Shown: positions 53,409 to 63,387, counted from the stretch's first letter. The stretch: DNA of 64,000 bases from Christiangramia oceanisediminis (GCF_022570735.2 NZ_JANCNS010000001.1:1-64000); one strand, 5' to 3'. Notes: generated from the sequence alone by a model not told the origin. Numbers and translations are program-made.

Positions 53409-54251
53409 TTATTTTTTATTCCAAAGTATTCTCTTTAACGACCTAAACGGCATAAGAATTTTATTGCCTAATTGATAATCAAAGCTGTTCTCTCGCCTAT
53501 TTTTCTCTTCCTCAGCCCTTTTAAGTCTTTTAAAAAGATGACCTACGAGTGCAACATGATGCTCCCTATATAATTCTGGATGATTTTTAACAATTAGCTT
53601 AAATTTAGTAACCCTTTGATTTCGTATTCTTGAAGTGGTATTTCCCGGTCTTACTTGATAATTGAATAGGACCTCATTAAGAACAAATGCGGAACCTGCC
53701 TCCTTCAGGATTTTAATATAAAAATCCCAATCTTCAAAACCCAATATTGGTAATTCTTCTTCATATCCTCCAACGCGTTCCCAGTCTATTTTTCTGAACA
53801 TGGAACTGCCCAATGCTGCATTACTAAAAAGAAAAGAATCTATTCTGCCCCCACTTGGAGTAAAAATGTCAATAGTCCCATTTTTATCGAAACGTCTGGC
53901 TTTACAGGTAATCACCTTATAATCCTTATTTTCAATAAGCTTTTTAACAGCTTTTTCTGCGAAAGACGATTCGAAATAATCATCGGAATCCAAATTTAGA
54001 ATAAATTCGCCCGAAGAAGATTTTATAGCATTATTTCGCGCCTTACTCTGACCTTTATTCTCCTGCGTAATTATTAAATCAACATTTTCTTTTAGATTAG
54101 CAATTAAGTCTTTGATTTCGTCATTAGATCCGTCATCTATAACAATAATTTCCTTTGAGGAATATGTTTGATTTGCTGCTGATTCCACAGCTTTAATGAT
54201 ATCAGGATCATTGTAACATGTTATGATTATAGAAACTTTAGGGTTTTTCAC
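53409..54251 (-). CDS. Glycosyltransferase family 2
   Basis: 280 residues. SIIITCYNDPDIIKAVESAANQTYSSKEIIVIDDGSND, KARNNAIKSSSGEFILNLDSDDYF and LGFEDWDFYIKIL give the GT2 donor site, DSD metal motif and catalytic ED. The C-terminus is basic. 22 bases after the next upstream gene. Confidence 0.93.
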   Translation of the reverse strand: MKNPKVSIIITCYNDPDIIKAVESAANQTYSSKEIIVIDDGSNDEIKDLIANLKENVDLIITQENKGQSKARNNAIKSSSGEFILNLDSDDYFESSFAEKAVKKLIENKDYKVITCKARRFDKNGTIDIFTPSGGRIDSFLFSNAALGSSMFRKIDWERVGGYEEELPILGFEDWDFYIKILKEAGSAFVLNEVLFNYQVRPGNTTSRIRNQRVTKFKLIVKNHPELYREHHVALVGHLFKRLKRAEEEKNRRENSFDYQLGNKILMPFRSLKRILWNKK

Positions 54252-54273
54252 TATGTTTCTTTTAAGAATTTTC

Positions 54274-55197
54274 CTACAAATAATGCATGCCTTTGGCTCG
54301 ATCTTTCTCTATTTGTTTAGCGAAATCCAAACCATTTACAATTTCACGTTTTTTTAAATTTGCCTTAAAACTTTCAAAGTCATTTTGGAATAAAGAAACT
54401 ATCGCTTTTTTAAAGTAAAAAGAGCCTAAATTTTTCACCCTTTTATACCTCTCGCTATTCACATCGGCATAATCTACTTTTATACGATTTAAAAATTTTT
54501 CGTAATACTTCTTGGTACCTTTCACGGGATAAATGTGGTAATTATTGTTACTATCATGCCTAATAAAACAATTTACCACCACGCCTACTTTAAATCCATG
54601 ATACCATACTCTTTGGCAATAATTATCATCTTCTCCGTATAAAAAGAAAAGGGGTTGAAATCCCCCTATTGTCTCAAAAGTTTTGCGAGGAATAAGCCAG
54701 GCGGCGGCATTGACCATAGAAATGTCATAAATATCCTTAGTCGATTTTTGCAGAATAAGATCTGAAAATAGACCATTATCATTTTCCTTATGCAAATAGT
54801 AAGAAAAAACTGGTTCCAAACCACGTCCATTTCCTTTTAAATGAATTGGACTTAAAACACCGTATTCAGGATTTTTTTTTGCAACATCAATCATTTTTTC
54901 TAACACTCCTTCTTCTAAATAAGCGTCCTGATTTAATAAAAAAACAAAATCAGCACCTTCACGAAGTGCTTTGGAAATCCCAATATTATTAGCCGCACCA
55001 AAACCTAAATTTTTTTGCTGTTGAATAAGTTCTACATCAGGATAGTTTGACTTAATATGATCTGATGTTCCGTCACTAGAACAATTATCTACCACAATAA
55101 CCTTAAAGTTGGAACTACTTCTAAGACATTTGTCTATCCATGGCATTCCATTATAGGTAACAATAACTATTATTATTTTTTGAGTAATCAATATCAC
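54274..55197 (-). CDS. Glycosyltransferase family 2 (rhamnosyltransferase-like)
   Basis: 307 residues. IIVIVTYNGMPWIDKCLRSS, VVDNCSSDGTSDHI, NLGFGAANNIGISKAL and FLLNQDAYLEEGVLEKM are typical of the WbbL/RfbF-like subgroup that often transfers rhamnose. Later segments GGFQPLFFLYGEDDNYCQRVWYHG support this. Donor not provable. Four-base overlap with the upstream GT2 gene. Confidence 0.92.
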   Translation of the reverse strand: MILITQKIIIVIVTYNGMPWIDKCLRSSSNFKVIVVDNCSSDGTSDHIKSNYPDVELIQQQKNLGFGAANNIGISKALREGADFVFLLNQDAYLEEGVLEKMIDVAKKNPEYGVLSPIHLKGNGRGLEPVFSYYLHKENDNGLFSDLILQKSTKDIYDISMVNAAAWLIPRKTFETIGGFQPLFFLYGEDDNYCQRVWYHGFKVGVVVNCFIRHDSNNNYHIYPVKGTKKYYEKFLNRIKVDYADVNSERYKRVKNLGSFYFKKAIVSLFQNDFESFKANLKKREIVNGLDFAKQIEKDRAKGMHYL

Positions 55198-56033
55198 TTA
55201 ATTCTACCAAATAATGTAAACCCAAAAAAATTCTTACAGAAAAGATCTAGAATGTATTTTTTATTTTGAAGTTTACTAATATACTCGTTTTCTAATTTGT
55301 TCAATTTATAATGAAGTTCATGAAAGGAGCCTAAATACTTAACAAAAAAGTCAGCATGTTTTACACTAATATATTTATGAATACTTGAAAAATCATCACT
55401 TGAAAGATCCATATTCCTAGAATTAGCTTTGATTCTATAAAAAAAGCAAACTTTTTCGATCCTGTATACATTACCTCCATATTTTAATAATGAAATCCAG
55501 AATTCCCAATCTTCTAGGCCCAAACTCAAATTTTCATCATACCCCCCTATCTTCTCCCAATCTTCTTTTTTGAAAAGTGAAGAAGAAAAAATTATATTTT
55601 GCTTAGCTAACTGCTGTAATGAAAAATTTTCTAATTCCCAGAAAGAATTAATCTTCCCAAACTTTTTAGCGTAAGAGGTAATCACCTTTAAATTCGAACT
55701 TCTTGTAAATTCCGCGATAGCTAATTCCAAATAGTCAACAGAGATTTTATCATCTGCATCTAAGGGTAATATATAAGTACCCCTTGCCTTAAAAATCCCA
55801 GTATTCCTGGCAGCGCTTACTCCGCGATTGTTTTGACAAAGGTAAATAAACCTATCATCCAAAGAAATCCATTTGGCAGCGATCTCTTCTGTTTCATCAC
55901 TACTCCCATCGTTGATTATAATACATTCCCAGTTTGTGTAGTTTTGCTCTATTACCGATCTCAAGCATTCATCCAAATACACACCTTGATTATAGCAGGG
56001 AACAATTATGGAAATCAAGGGTAAAGGTTTCAT
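55194..56033 (-). CDS. Glycosyltransferase family 2
   Basis: 279 residues. SIIVPCYNQGVYLDECLRSVIEQNYTNWECIIINDGSSDETEEI, AARNTGIFKARGTYILPLDADDKIS and LGLEDWEFWISLL. Shares the NWEC motif with four other GT2 genes here but its second half is closer to the 53409 gene (GGYDEN.LGLEDWEFW). Confidence 0.93.
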   Translation of the reverse strand: MKPLPLISIIVPCYNQGVYLDECLRSVIEQNYTNWECIIINDGSSDETEEIAAKWISLDDRFIYLCQNNRGVSAARNTGIFKARGTYILPLDADDKISVDYLELAIAEFTRSSNLKVITSYAKKFGKINSFWELENFSLQQLAKQNIIFSSSLFKKEDWEKIGGYDENLSLGLEDWEFWISLLKYGGNVYRIEKVCFFYRIKANSRNMDLSSDDFSSIHKYISVKHADFFVKYLGSFHELHYKLNKLENEYISKLQNKKYILDLFCKNFFGFTLFGRIK

Positions 56034-56047
56034 ATGCTAAATTATAT

Positions 56048-57013
56048 TCAAGAGAAATTTAAATGGAAATTTCTCCATCTTTTTTCAATTTTGTAACTAC
56101 TCTTCCTCAAAAAGAGCGAAATTTTTCCTAAAAAGAATATTTCGAGGGAAAATAATAAATCTAGTTTAGCTAAAGTGGCTGCTAAATTTTTTAAAATATA
56201 ATTAGCATTTATAATATGTTTAGAATTGATTGCTAGAAAAAAAAGCTTCAAAAGTTTTTGGTAAGTAAAATTGATAAGTTCTTCATCATTTAATCTTATA
56301 CTTCTTTTGAAATTTTCTACATAAAAAAAAGCTTCAGATTCTTTATTTTCTTCAACATAATTATGATTTAAAAAAGAAACTGATTGGCTGTGTTGTCTAT
56401 ACAAGAACAATGGCGTGTCAACCACCTTGTATTCACAAGATTGAGCCTTATAAAAAATTCTTGAAAAAAATTCGGCCTCTTGCCCCCTGGATAGTTCAGT
56501 TCTAAATAAAAATTTATTTTTTAAAAAATCTTTTCTAAATATTACGGAAGGCGTTAAAATTTGGTAATTCCAAAGAATAAAATCTTTATAGAGGTTACTT
56601 GTCTTTTTTAATTTAATTAACCTCCTTGACTTTGAAATATCATCAAAATAGTGCCCACTTGAAATTAAAAAATTATGGTGATTCAATATTGAGTTTATTT
56701 TAATTTCCAAAAAGCCACTTAACATAATATCATCATCATCAAACCAATTTATAAATTCTCCCTTACTCAACGTGAATCCATAATTCCTACAGGAATTAGC
56801 ACCTTTCGGCATTTCCAAGGGGCGTTGATGATATTTAATTCTTTTATCCTTTAGAGAGTATAATTCCAACAATTCTGCAGTATAGTCAACTGAACCATCA
56901 TCTACTATGATACATTCCCAATTAGAATAACTCTGCCTTAAAATTGAATCCAAAGTTATACCAATTAAATCGGCCCTATTATAAGTAGGTATGATGATTG
57001 AAACTAAGGCCAT
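56048..57013 (-). CDS. Glycosyltransferase family 2
   Basis: 321 residues. SIIIPTYNRADLIGITLDSILRQSYSNWECIIVDDGSVDYTAELLELY and CRNYGFTLSKGEFINWFDDDDIM. Closest relative in the window is the GT2 at 59867 (DYT.ELLE.Y, INWFD.DDIM, similar length and C-terminus). Very AT-rich. NWEC-type paralog. Confidence 0.93.
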   Translation of the reverse strand: MALVSIIIPTYNRADLIGITLDSILRQSYSNWECIIVDDGSVDYTAELLELYSLKDKRIKYHQRPLEMPKGANSCRNYGFTLSKGEFINWFDDDDIMLSGFLEIKINSILNHHNFLISSGHYFDDISKSRRLIKLKKTSNLYKDFILWNYQILTPSVIFRKDFLKNKFLFRTELSRGQEAEFFSRIFYKAQSCEYKVVDTPLFLYRQHSQSVSFLNHNYVEENKESEAFFYVENFKRSIRLNDEELINFTYQKLLKLFFLAINSKHIINANYILKNLAATLAKLDLLFSLEIFFLGKISLFLRKSSYKIEKRWRNFHLNFS

Positions 57014-57023
57014 GTTGTTGATA

Positions 57024-57773
57024 TTAAATTGGAAGATTCCCTAGCTGGAATGGAGTCACATCAAAACCTTCCCTATTACTCAAAACCACATACCGCTCGT
57101 AAAATTTAGCATTGCATTTTAATTTTTTATGCCACTGCTTAGCTACTTCCTTTTCATAAGCTCTTTCCACATCGTCGAGAAAAACAACGAACTCTGAAGC
57201 CAGTTTATTTAATAAATAGGGAAGGGCAGAAAATCTTGCATATGGTGAACTCCCACCAGGAGGACCATCTACAAGAATCAAATCTACTTCCTGTACATCT
57301 TTCAAACGGGATTCTAAAATTTTTGTATCATACCAGCTATGCTGTTGTTTAAATGCATAATTTTCAGGCACGTTACTTAGGGGAGCTACAATTATTTCCA
57401 CAAAATTCTCAAGGCCATAAAGTTTAAGTTGCCTTTGCAACTCCCTGGCCCACTCTTCATTAGACTCCACCGCATAAAATTTTGTTTTTAGGTCCAGTAC
57501 CTTAATAACTTTAGCTATATAGAAAGTAGAAGCTCCTGCGCCGAATTCAACTACCACCTTTCGGTTATTCACCACAATTTCATTTAATACATGTAGTACC
57601 GTGGTTGGAGAAATTGCCCATGCCGTAAAAGGAACAAAACTATCTTGATTGAATAATTGAGATATCTGTTGGTAATTCAGGATTGTTTGCTGATTAAGCC
57701 TTTGCTGATCTTTTATAAGTTTTACTCTAAGATCAACGAATCTTTTGATCTTGCTTTTCAGTTTTTTAATCAT
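57024..57773 (-). CDS. Methyltransferase-like (class I SAM fold) protein
   Basis: 249 residues. Begins with a basic helical segment, then WAISPTTVLHVLNEIVVNN, motif I VVEFGAGASTFYIAKVI (about 73-89), FYAVESNEEWARELQ and DLILVDGPPGGSSPYARFSALPYL. Resembles sugar O-methyltransferases of polysaccharide loci. Substrate unknown. It overlaps the wzt gene by eight bases. Confidence 0.82.
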   Translation of the reverse strand: MIKKLKSKIKRFVDLRVKLIKDQQRLNQQTILNYQQISQLFNQDSFVPFTAWAISPTTVLHVLNEIVVNNRKVVVEFGAGASTFYIAKVIKVLDLKTKFYAVESNEEWARELQRQLKLYGLENFVEIIVAPLSNVPENYAFKQQHSWYDTKILESRLKDVQEVDLILVDGPPGGSSPYARFSALPYLLNKLASEFVVFLDDVERAYEKEVAKQWHKKLKCNAKFYERYVVLSNREGFDVTPFQLGNLPI

Positions 57774-59037
57774 AAAATTTAAATTCGAATTCAGCCAAAA
57801 CTTTACTCTGGGTTATCGGCACTTCTATTCCAGTATTATAAAATAAGCCTTCTTCTACGGTGAAACTAAAAGCATTTTGAACCCAGTCTGCTTCAGAGCT
57901 CTTTACCTTAAGATAGAAAGTTACAAAATACCTGCCTTGATTGAGAATACACCTTTCCATACTCGCTTTTATCATCTTTACAGGAAAATCACCTTGTTCT
58001 CTTTCCATTTTTGAGCTGTTCCACAATAATCGCTGACCAATTCCATCATCAATTCTAAATTCCAGTTCGACATCTTCCAGTGAGTAATTCTTATTATTCT
58101 CAAGGTAAAACTCCAGATTTAAAGGCTTTCCGCTTTTTGGAAGGGATTCTTTATTCTCACCATATACCGAGACTCTTGTAACTTTTATTTCGGAATTACC
58201 TTTCCTATCATTAAAATTTTCAAAATTCAAATCTGCAAATCCGTTATGGTGGTTTTTTAAATATTCTTCAATGACAGTCTCCACTTCTCCTTGACAAGAT
58301 AGATATCCATTTTTAAGTAGAATAGCTCTAGTACAAAGTTGCTTGACACTAGCCATATTATGACTAACAAAAAGGACCGTTCTTCCTTCACCTCTGGACA
58401 GGGAACTCATTTTACCAATGGCTTTTTTTTGAAATTCAGCATCCCCAACTGCTAAAACCTCATCTACCACTAAAATTTCAGGTTCTAAGTGAGCGGCAAC
58501 GGCAAAAGCTAACCTTACTGTCATTCCACTACTATAGCGTTTAACCGGTGTATCAATATACATTTCACAACCTGAAAATGAAATGATTTCATCCAATTTT
58601 GATTTGATCTCATTTTTGGTCATCCCCAATACTGCTCCATTCATAAAGATATTTTCTCGTCCGGTTAATTCTGCATGAAAACCAGTTCCCACTTCTAAAA
58701 GAGAAGCAATTCTACCTTTAGTTTTAATAATCCCTGTAGTTGGTCCTGTCACCCTTGACAAGATTTTTAAAAGTGTAGATTTTCCTGCTCCATTCTTTCC
58801 AATAATTCCCAATACCTCACCCTGTTCCACTTCAAATTCGATATCTCTAAGTGCCCAAACATATGATTCCAATGTTTTTTGCCCTCGATCATTCACTTCC
58901 CCAATTTTAAGAAAGGGATCCTCTTTTCCTCTTAATTTGTACCATGCACGTTTAAGATCATCACTTAGACTTCCCGTGCCTACAGTTCCCAATCGATATT
59001 GTTTAGATATATTTTCAGCTTTTAAAATCACCCCCAT
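57766..59037 (-). CDS. wzt: Polysaccharide ABC exporter ATP-binding protein (Wzt-like)
   Basis: 423 residues. ABC ATPase domain about 1-250 with Walker A GIIGKNGAGKSTLLKILS, signature YSSGMTVRLAFAVAAHLEPEILVVDEVLAVGD. The C-terminal about 170 residues form a beta-rich Wzt-C-like domain, which in E. coli O8/O9a recognises the terminal modification of the exported chain. That implies a capping group on this glycan, perhaps methyl or pyruvyl, whose enzymes are encoded nearby. Its permease is the partial gene at the right edge, unusually five genes upstream. Confidence 0.94.
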   Translation of the reverse strand: MGVILKAENISKQYRLGTVGTGSLSDDLKRAWYKLRGKEDPFLKIGEVNDRGQKTLESYVWALRDIEFEVEQGEVLGIIGKNGAGKSTLLKILSRVTGPTTGIIKTKGRIASLLEVGTGFHAELTGRENIFMNGAVLGMTKNEIKSKLDEIISFSGCEMYIDTPVKRYSSGMTVRLAFAVAAHLEPEILVVDEVLAVGDAEFQKKAIGKMSSLSRGEGRTVLFVSHNMASVKQLCTRAILLKNGYLSCQGEVETVIEEYLKNHHNGFADLNFENFNDRKGNSEIKVTRVSVYGENKESLPKSGKPLNLEFYLENNKNYSLEDVELEFRIDDGIGQRLLWNSSKMEREQGDFPVKMIKASMERCILNQGRYFVTFYLKVKSSEADWVQNAFSFTVEEGLFYNTGIEVPITQSKVLAEFEFKFYD

Positions 59038-59058
59038 AAACCAATTAGTACTATTAAA

Positions 59059-59874
59059 TTATCTTGAGTTAAAGTTTTTATTTATTCCATACGTAAGTTC
59101 TCCTGCCTCAAATAAACAAAAACCCTTTTTTATTAAAATATCATAGATAGAATTTCTTATGGAAAATTCGTCATGAATTTCTATAGCCAACAACTGCACA
59201 ATATCCAGAAATTCTATGTTAGACTTCGAATTAAAAATAAAACGCTCTGCTCCCTCAATATCAACTTTAAAAAAAGAAATGTATTCTAGACTATTTTTTA
59301 AAATTACATCATCCATACTAATACCTTCCACCATACCGTGCATATCAGGTTTCGTGACTAGGGACCAATCTTGGCCATCCCGAAAATTCCTATTAATAGA
59401 AAAATAACCGCCACCTTCAGAGTCAATAGCATTCTGATAGAGGATCACATTACAATCAAGTTGTTGGACATTGGTCAAAAAAACTTCTGCATTTTTTTTA
59501 TCAGGTTCAATCGCAATTATCTTTGCGGCGGGAAAAGATCGGCCAAAAAAAACGGTAGTATAACCAACATTTGCTCCAAGATCTACAATAACCTTTTTTT
59601 CATTATTAAAGTTTATCTTAAGAAAGTTCAATGCTATTTCGTATTCTCTTTTGGAAAAAATTTGATCGAAAACCAAAATATCACTATGATTATAATTTCG
59701 AATCATTAATTTTAGGCCATCTTTTAAATTTACCCAGTAATATTGTTGGTGCTCTTCAAATGAAATTACTTCCCTACTCAGCATCAACCGGTTTTCGTAT
59801 AAATCTTTTTGTGTATATCTAGCCGGAACCAAGATGCGGTAGATCTTTTTGAATTTCACTAAAAAACTACCCAT
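59059..59874 (-). CDS. FkbM-family methyltransferase
   Basis: 271 residues. Core VIVDLGANVGYTTVFFGRSFPAAKIIAIEPDKKNAEVFLTNVQ (about 95-137) and ISFFKVDIEGAERFIF with the typical DIEGAE motif. FkbM-type enzymes O-methylate sugars. Overlaps the upstream GT2 gene by eight bases. Possible chain-terminating methylase; inference. Confidence 0.92.
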   Translation of the reverse strand: MGSFLVKFKKIYRILVPARYTQKDLYENRLMLSREVISFEEHQQYYWVNLKDGLKLMIRNYNHSDILVFDQIFSKREYEIALNFLKINFNNEKKVIVDLGANVGYTTVFFGRSFPAAKIIAIEPDKKNAEVFLTNVQQLDCNVILYQNAIDSEGGGYFSINRNFRDGQDWSLVTKPDMHGMVEGISMDDVILKNSLEYISFFKVDIEGAERFIFNSKSNIEFLDIVQLLAIEIHDEFSIRNSIYDILIKKGFCLFEAGELTYGINKNFNSR

Positions 59875-60835
59875 AATATTTAAACTGACTTTTGAACCTG
59901 GTTTCTCCCCTGCCTAAAATTCTTATGGTCCTGAAAATTATTTGTATTTTCAAAAAGTATAGTTTTTTAGAAAAGCTTAAAGGCTTTTCTGTTTTTCGCA
60001 GAAATAATAAGATCTCGTTGCACATGTGATATTTCTTTTTTCCAAGAAGAAATCTAAACATCCCCATCAACTCATTTTTAAAGTAGGACTGTATTACCTC
60101 TTTTTCCTTATAAAATTTTACAATTTGCATTCTAACTTGGAAATAAGAGAAAAAATGTTTGTGAATATTTTCGTATAAATCCGAAGTTAAATTCTCATGC
60201 CCTTTCCGGAGATAAAAAAGAGGGAAATTAATAATACCTATTTCGTCATCTTTTGGCAAAATCCTGCTATGAAAATCAAGATCTTGTGAAATGGATAAGT
60301 GCTCATTAAATAATTCATATTCTTCTAAGTAGCTTCTTTTCCAAAGTGGTCCATGCGTGGGAATTGGATGAATATTTGTGCACAGATTTTGAAAAATGTT
60401 ATTCGATATTAAACTATGCTCTTTTTCAAAAATCATAGATCCATTTTGAACCTTAAAAGTTTTAAATGTTGCTATGGTGCATTTGATCGTTTTGTTATTA
60501 AGAATTCCTTGAACTTTACTTTTTAGAAAATCTGGATGCATTATATCATCACTGTCAAACCAATTAATATAACGGCCGCTGCTTTTCGTAAAACCTAAAT
60601 TTCTAGCTGCATTAGCTCCTTTTCGAAAGCCCGGAGGTTTAGAAAAAAACAAAAACCTCTTATCTCTCGCTAAATAAAACTCTAATAGCTCTGTTGTATA
60701 ATCCTTTGAAAAATCATCAACAATTATACATTCCCAATTATCAAATGACTGAGCTAAAACAGAGTCCAAAGTAGCTCCAAGAATATGGCACCGGTTATAA
60801 GTTGGAATTATAATGGATATAACTGGTTTAGCCAT
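59867..60835 (-). CDS. Glycosyltransferase family 2
   Basis: 322 residues. SIIIPTYNRCHILGATLDSVLAQSFDNWECIIVDDFSKDYTTELLEFY and NAARNLGFTKSSGRYINWFDSDDIMHPDFL. NWEC-type paralog of the 56048 gene. AT-rich; the C-terminal about 80 residues are basic. Confidence 0.92.
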   Translation of the reverse strand: MAKPVISIIIPTYNRCHILGATLDSVLAQSFDNWECIIVDDFSKDYTTELLEFYLARDKRFLFFSKPPGFRKGANAARNLGFTKSSGRYINWFDSDDIMHPDFLKSKVQGILNNKTIKCTIATFKTFKVQNGSMIFEKEHSLISNNIFQNLCTNIHPIPTHGPLWKRSYLEEYELFNEHLSISQDLDFHSRILPKDDEIGIINFPLFYLRKGHENLTSDLYENIHKHFFSYFQVRMQIVKFYKEKEVIQSYFKNELMGMFRFLLGKKKYHMCNEILLFLRKTEKPLSFSKKLYFLKIQIIFRTIRILGRGETRFKSQFKYYG

Positions 60836-60874
60836 TTTCTCAATTTTATGCCAAGAGGTCTAATGTCCGTAAAC

Positions 60875-61708
60875 TTACAAAAACGGACAGTTTTGAATTA
60901 ATCTATTTTTTACATTATCCAAAATCAACGGCCTTGGCAAGTTCCTGTTTGAGTGAAATAATTGCAATACATCCCTTAAGTCTATTCGTTGAGTTATTTT
61001 AATAGGATTATATAAATCAATACTCATCGATTCAAGGTAATCGTAAAATTTTATATCATCACCATAAAGATGATCAGAGAATTTAACCCAAATTGCAGGA
61101 ATTTCATAGGCATGTGCTACGATTAGGCCATGAAGGGATGATGAAATGATGTAATCGCATTTTAAAATTTCTTTAGTGACTTTTTCAATGTCATGAGTCA
61201 AAAGATTAATTAAATTAATGTTTTGATCTTTCTGCAACTTTTTACTTAAAAATGAAAATTCCGTAAAATGAGGTACAACTCCTAATTTATATTTTTTTTC
61301 AATATCGGGATTATAGTATTCTGGCAACAATATAGCAGGATCACCATATATTTCGGGACAATCATAATCATGATCCAACAGCCTTTTTCTGGTTAGTGGT
61401 CCTCTTACTGCCCTAAAATCTGATTTTTTTATTAGATGAGACCTATTTATTATCCCACTACCCCATACTATTGAATCTTTTCTGGAAAAATTTAAAATAC
61501 TACCAATCACCATAAAGTGGTTTTGGTATCCATTAACTTTGGGATCGAACCATATAACTTTTTTTCGACAAATTTTCTCAGTTAGATATTTAGACATCAA
61601 ATCACCATAATTTTCCTTCGGGGATAATAAAACCGATTTAATTCCTTTTTTACTCAGTATTGGATGAGACCTATTCATTTTATTAATCGAATACCAAAAT
61701 AACCTCAT
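60875..61708 (-). CDS. Polysaccharide pyruvyl transferase family protein
   Basis: 277 residues. ENYGDLMSKYLTEKI, VWGSGIINR, AVRGPLTRKRLLDHDYDCPEIYGDPAILLP and CDYIISSSLHGLIVAHAYEIPAIWVKFSD are the ordered signature segments of the PS_pyruv_trans family, which adds pyruvate ketals or acts on related substrates. Tandem paralog of the gene at 62569; the two flank a methyltransferase. 39-base gap to the downstream GT2 gene. Confidence 0.92.
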   Translation of the reverse strand: MRLFWYSINKMNRSHPILSKKGIKSVLLSPKENYGDLMSKYLTEKICRKKVIWFDPKVNGYQNHFMVIGSILNFSRKDSIVWGSGIINRSHLIKKSDFRAVRGPLTRKRLLDHDYDCPEIYGDPAILLPEYYNPDIEKKYKLGVVPHFTEFSFLSKKLQKDQNINLINLLTHDIEKVTKEILKCDYIISSSLHGLIVAHAYEIPAIWVKFSDHLYGDDIKFYDYLESMSIDLYNPIKITQRIDLRDVLQLFHSNRNLPRPLILDNVKNRLIQNCPFL

Positions 61709-62553
61709 ATAACCTTTGAGTTTTTATAAATTACCAATTGTCCCCTGGCCAAATTATAAGAGAGAAATTTTGGCAAAGATTTTTCCATTTTTAAGGCCCA
61801 AGCTCTAAATTTTTCCCTCGACTTCCCCCAAGACATAAAACGACTCAATCTCTCAATTGAACCAACTGGAATTATTTCTACTTCATTGAAAAATTGATAT
61901 CCCGCTTCCGTAAAATGGCCTGAACTAAAATCCCTGTCTGGATGAGGGTCTTTATTTTTCCAATCCCTGAAAGCATTCTTTTTAAATTTAGATGGTCTTC
62001 CAGGAACTGGTACATACCAACGGATAAGATCTACAAATTTATTATTTACTGCTGGTTCAAAAAACCTTGCCTCACCTTTAGGTTTCAACAGTCTTGCTGC
62101 TTCTTGTATAAAGTCTCTTTCTGTAGAAATGTCAAGGTGATGTAAAAAAGCTTTTCCAACCACTAAATCGAATGAACTACTTGGAAGCTCATTATGTAAA
62201 AAATTACCTTGAACAAATTTTATTGGATATTTGAAATTACATGACCTATTGATTTTGTCAATAATAATTCCACTCGAATCGGCTATATCATTTGCATATA
62301 CCTCGGCGCCCAATCGAGCCATAATTGCCGCATTAATGCAGTTACCACATCCTAACTCAAGAACTTTAGGTCCTTTTTCAAGCTGCTTTTTAAATCCATT
62401 CTGATATAAAGCAAACCAACTAGTCTCTGTTGTTATAGCAGAATTTAAAAATTCATTATGATTTTCTACCCAATATAAAATATTTTTTATTCCATAATTA
62501 GCATACAATTTCTCATAATAATCTTTGTTCTTCGAAAGATTAAGTCCATCCAT
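61705..62553 (-). CDS. Class I SAM-dependent methyltransferase
   Basis: 282 residues. Motif I PKVLELGCGNCINAAIMARLGAEVYANDIADSS (about 59-90), FDLVVGKAFLHHLDIS and AARLLKPKGEARFFEPAVN follow the ubiquinone/menaquinone-methyltransferase-like order. Probably methylates the glycan or its precursor, judged by its place between two pyruvyltransferase genes. Confidence 0.9.
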   Translation of the reverse strand: MDGLNLSKNKDYYEKLYANYGIKNILYWVENHNEFLNSAITTETSWFALYQNGFKKQLEKGPKVLELGCGNCINAAIMARLGAEVYANDIADSSGIIIDKINRSCNFKYPIKFVQGNFLHNELPSSSFDLVVGKAFLHHLDISTERDFIQEAARLLKPKGEARFFEPAVNNKFVDLIRWYVPVPGRPSKFKKNAFRDWKNKDPHPDRDFSSGHFTEAGYQFFNEVEIIPVGSIERLSRFMSWGKSREKFRAWALKMEKSLPKFLSYNLARGQLVIYKNSKVI

Positions 62554-62568
62554 ATTTTCATTTATTTT

Positions 62569-63387
62569 TTATAAAAAAGGGCAAGAAGCTATCAAATCTT
62601 TTTGAAGACGGAGAATCGTCTCTTTTTTGGGTAGTGAAATTCTGTTATGAAATTCACATTCCAATTCTTCATATGTCTTGAATTCACACCACGCAGATGG
62701 AGAACCATATTCTACCCCAATAGACTCAAAATAATCAATAAATTTGACTCCATCTCCAAATAGCCTTTCGGAAAATTTCACCCAAATAGCTGGTATTTCA
62801 TAAGCGTGAGAAACAATTAAACCATGTAAGGAAGAAGAAATAACTTTTTCACAACTAAAAATCTGTTCAGTTACATCTTCAGTATTCAACGTCATCAAAT
62901 CCACAACCTTTACTCCTTCAACATCTCGAAAAATCTCCTCAATTTTTTGGTAGTCATGATAATGAGGAATGATTCCAAACCTAAATTTTTTTTGGCCTTT
63001 TGGTTGAAAATAAAGTGGTAATAAAAGAGCAGGATCCCCAAATACCTGTGGACAATTATACCCTAAATCAATTAAATACCGCCTCGTTCGTGGACCTCGA
63101 ACAGCTTTAAAAATTGCATTGGTTACTTTTTGGTTTCTATCTATTATACCGCTGCCCCAAACTGTACTATGAGAATTACAGTGATGAATGATACTGCCCG
63201 CTGCCAAAAAATTAATTTTGTTTCTTTTATACCATGGCATTTTTTTGGGCTGAACCCACTCTACAGGTTTACCGGATATTTTTTCAACAACATATTTCGA
63301 TAGAAGATCACCATAATTCTCTTTCTTTTTCCCCATTAATCGGGTTTCACTCCACCAAAAAAGAGGTATTTGATTTTTATTTAACAT
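62569..63387 (-). CDS. Polysaccharide pyruvyl transferase family protein
   Basis: 272 residues. KENYGDLLSKYVVEKISGKPVEWVQPK, VWGSGIIDR, KAVRGPRTRRYLIDLGYNCPQVFGDPALLLP and VISSSLHGLIVSHAYEIPAIWVKFSERLFGDG. Aligns over its full length with the 60875 product, including the last residues (ASCPFL / QNCPFL), so they arose by duplication. Confidence 0.92.
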   Translation of the reverse strand: MLNKNQIPLFWWSETRLMGKKKENYGDLLSKYVVEKISGKPVEWVQPKKMPWYKRNKINFLAAGSIIHHCNSHSTVWGSGIIDRNQKVTNAIFKAVRGPRTRRYLIDLGYNCPQVFGDPALLLPLYFQPKGQKKFRFGIIPHYHDYQKIEEIFRDVEGVKVVDLMTLNTEDVTEQIFSCEKVISSSLHGLIVSHAYEIPAIWVKFSERLFGDGVKFIDYFESIGVEYGSPSAWCEFKTYEELECEFHNRISLPKKETILRLQKDLIASCPFL

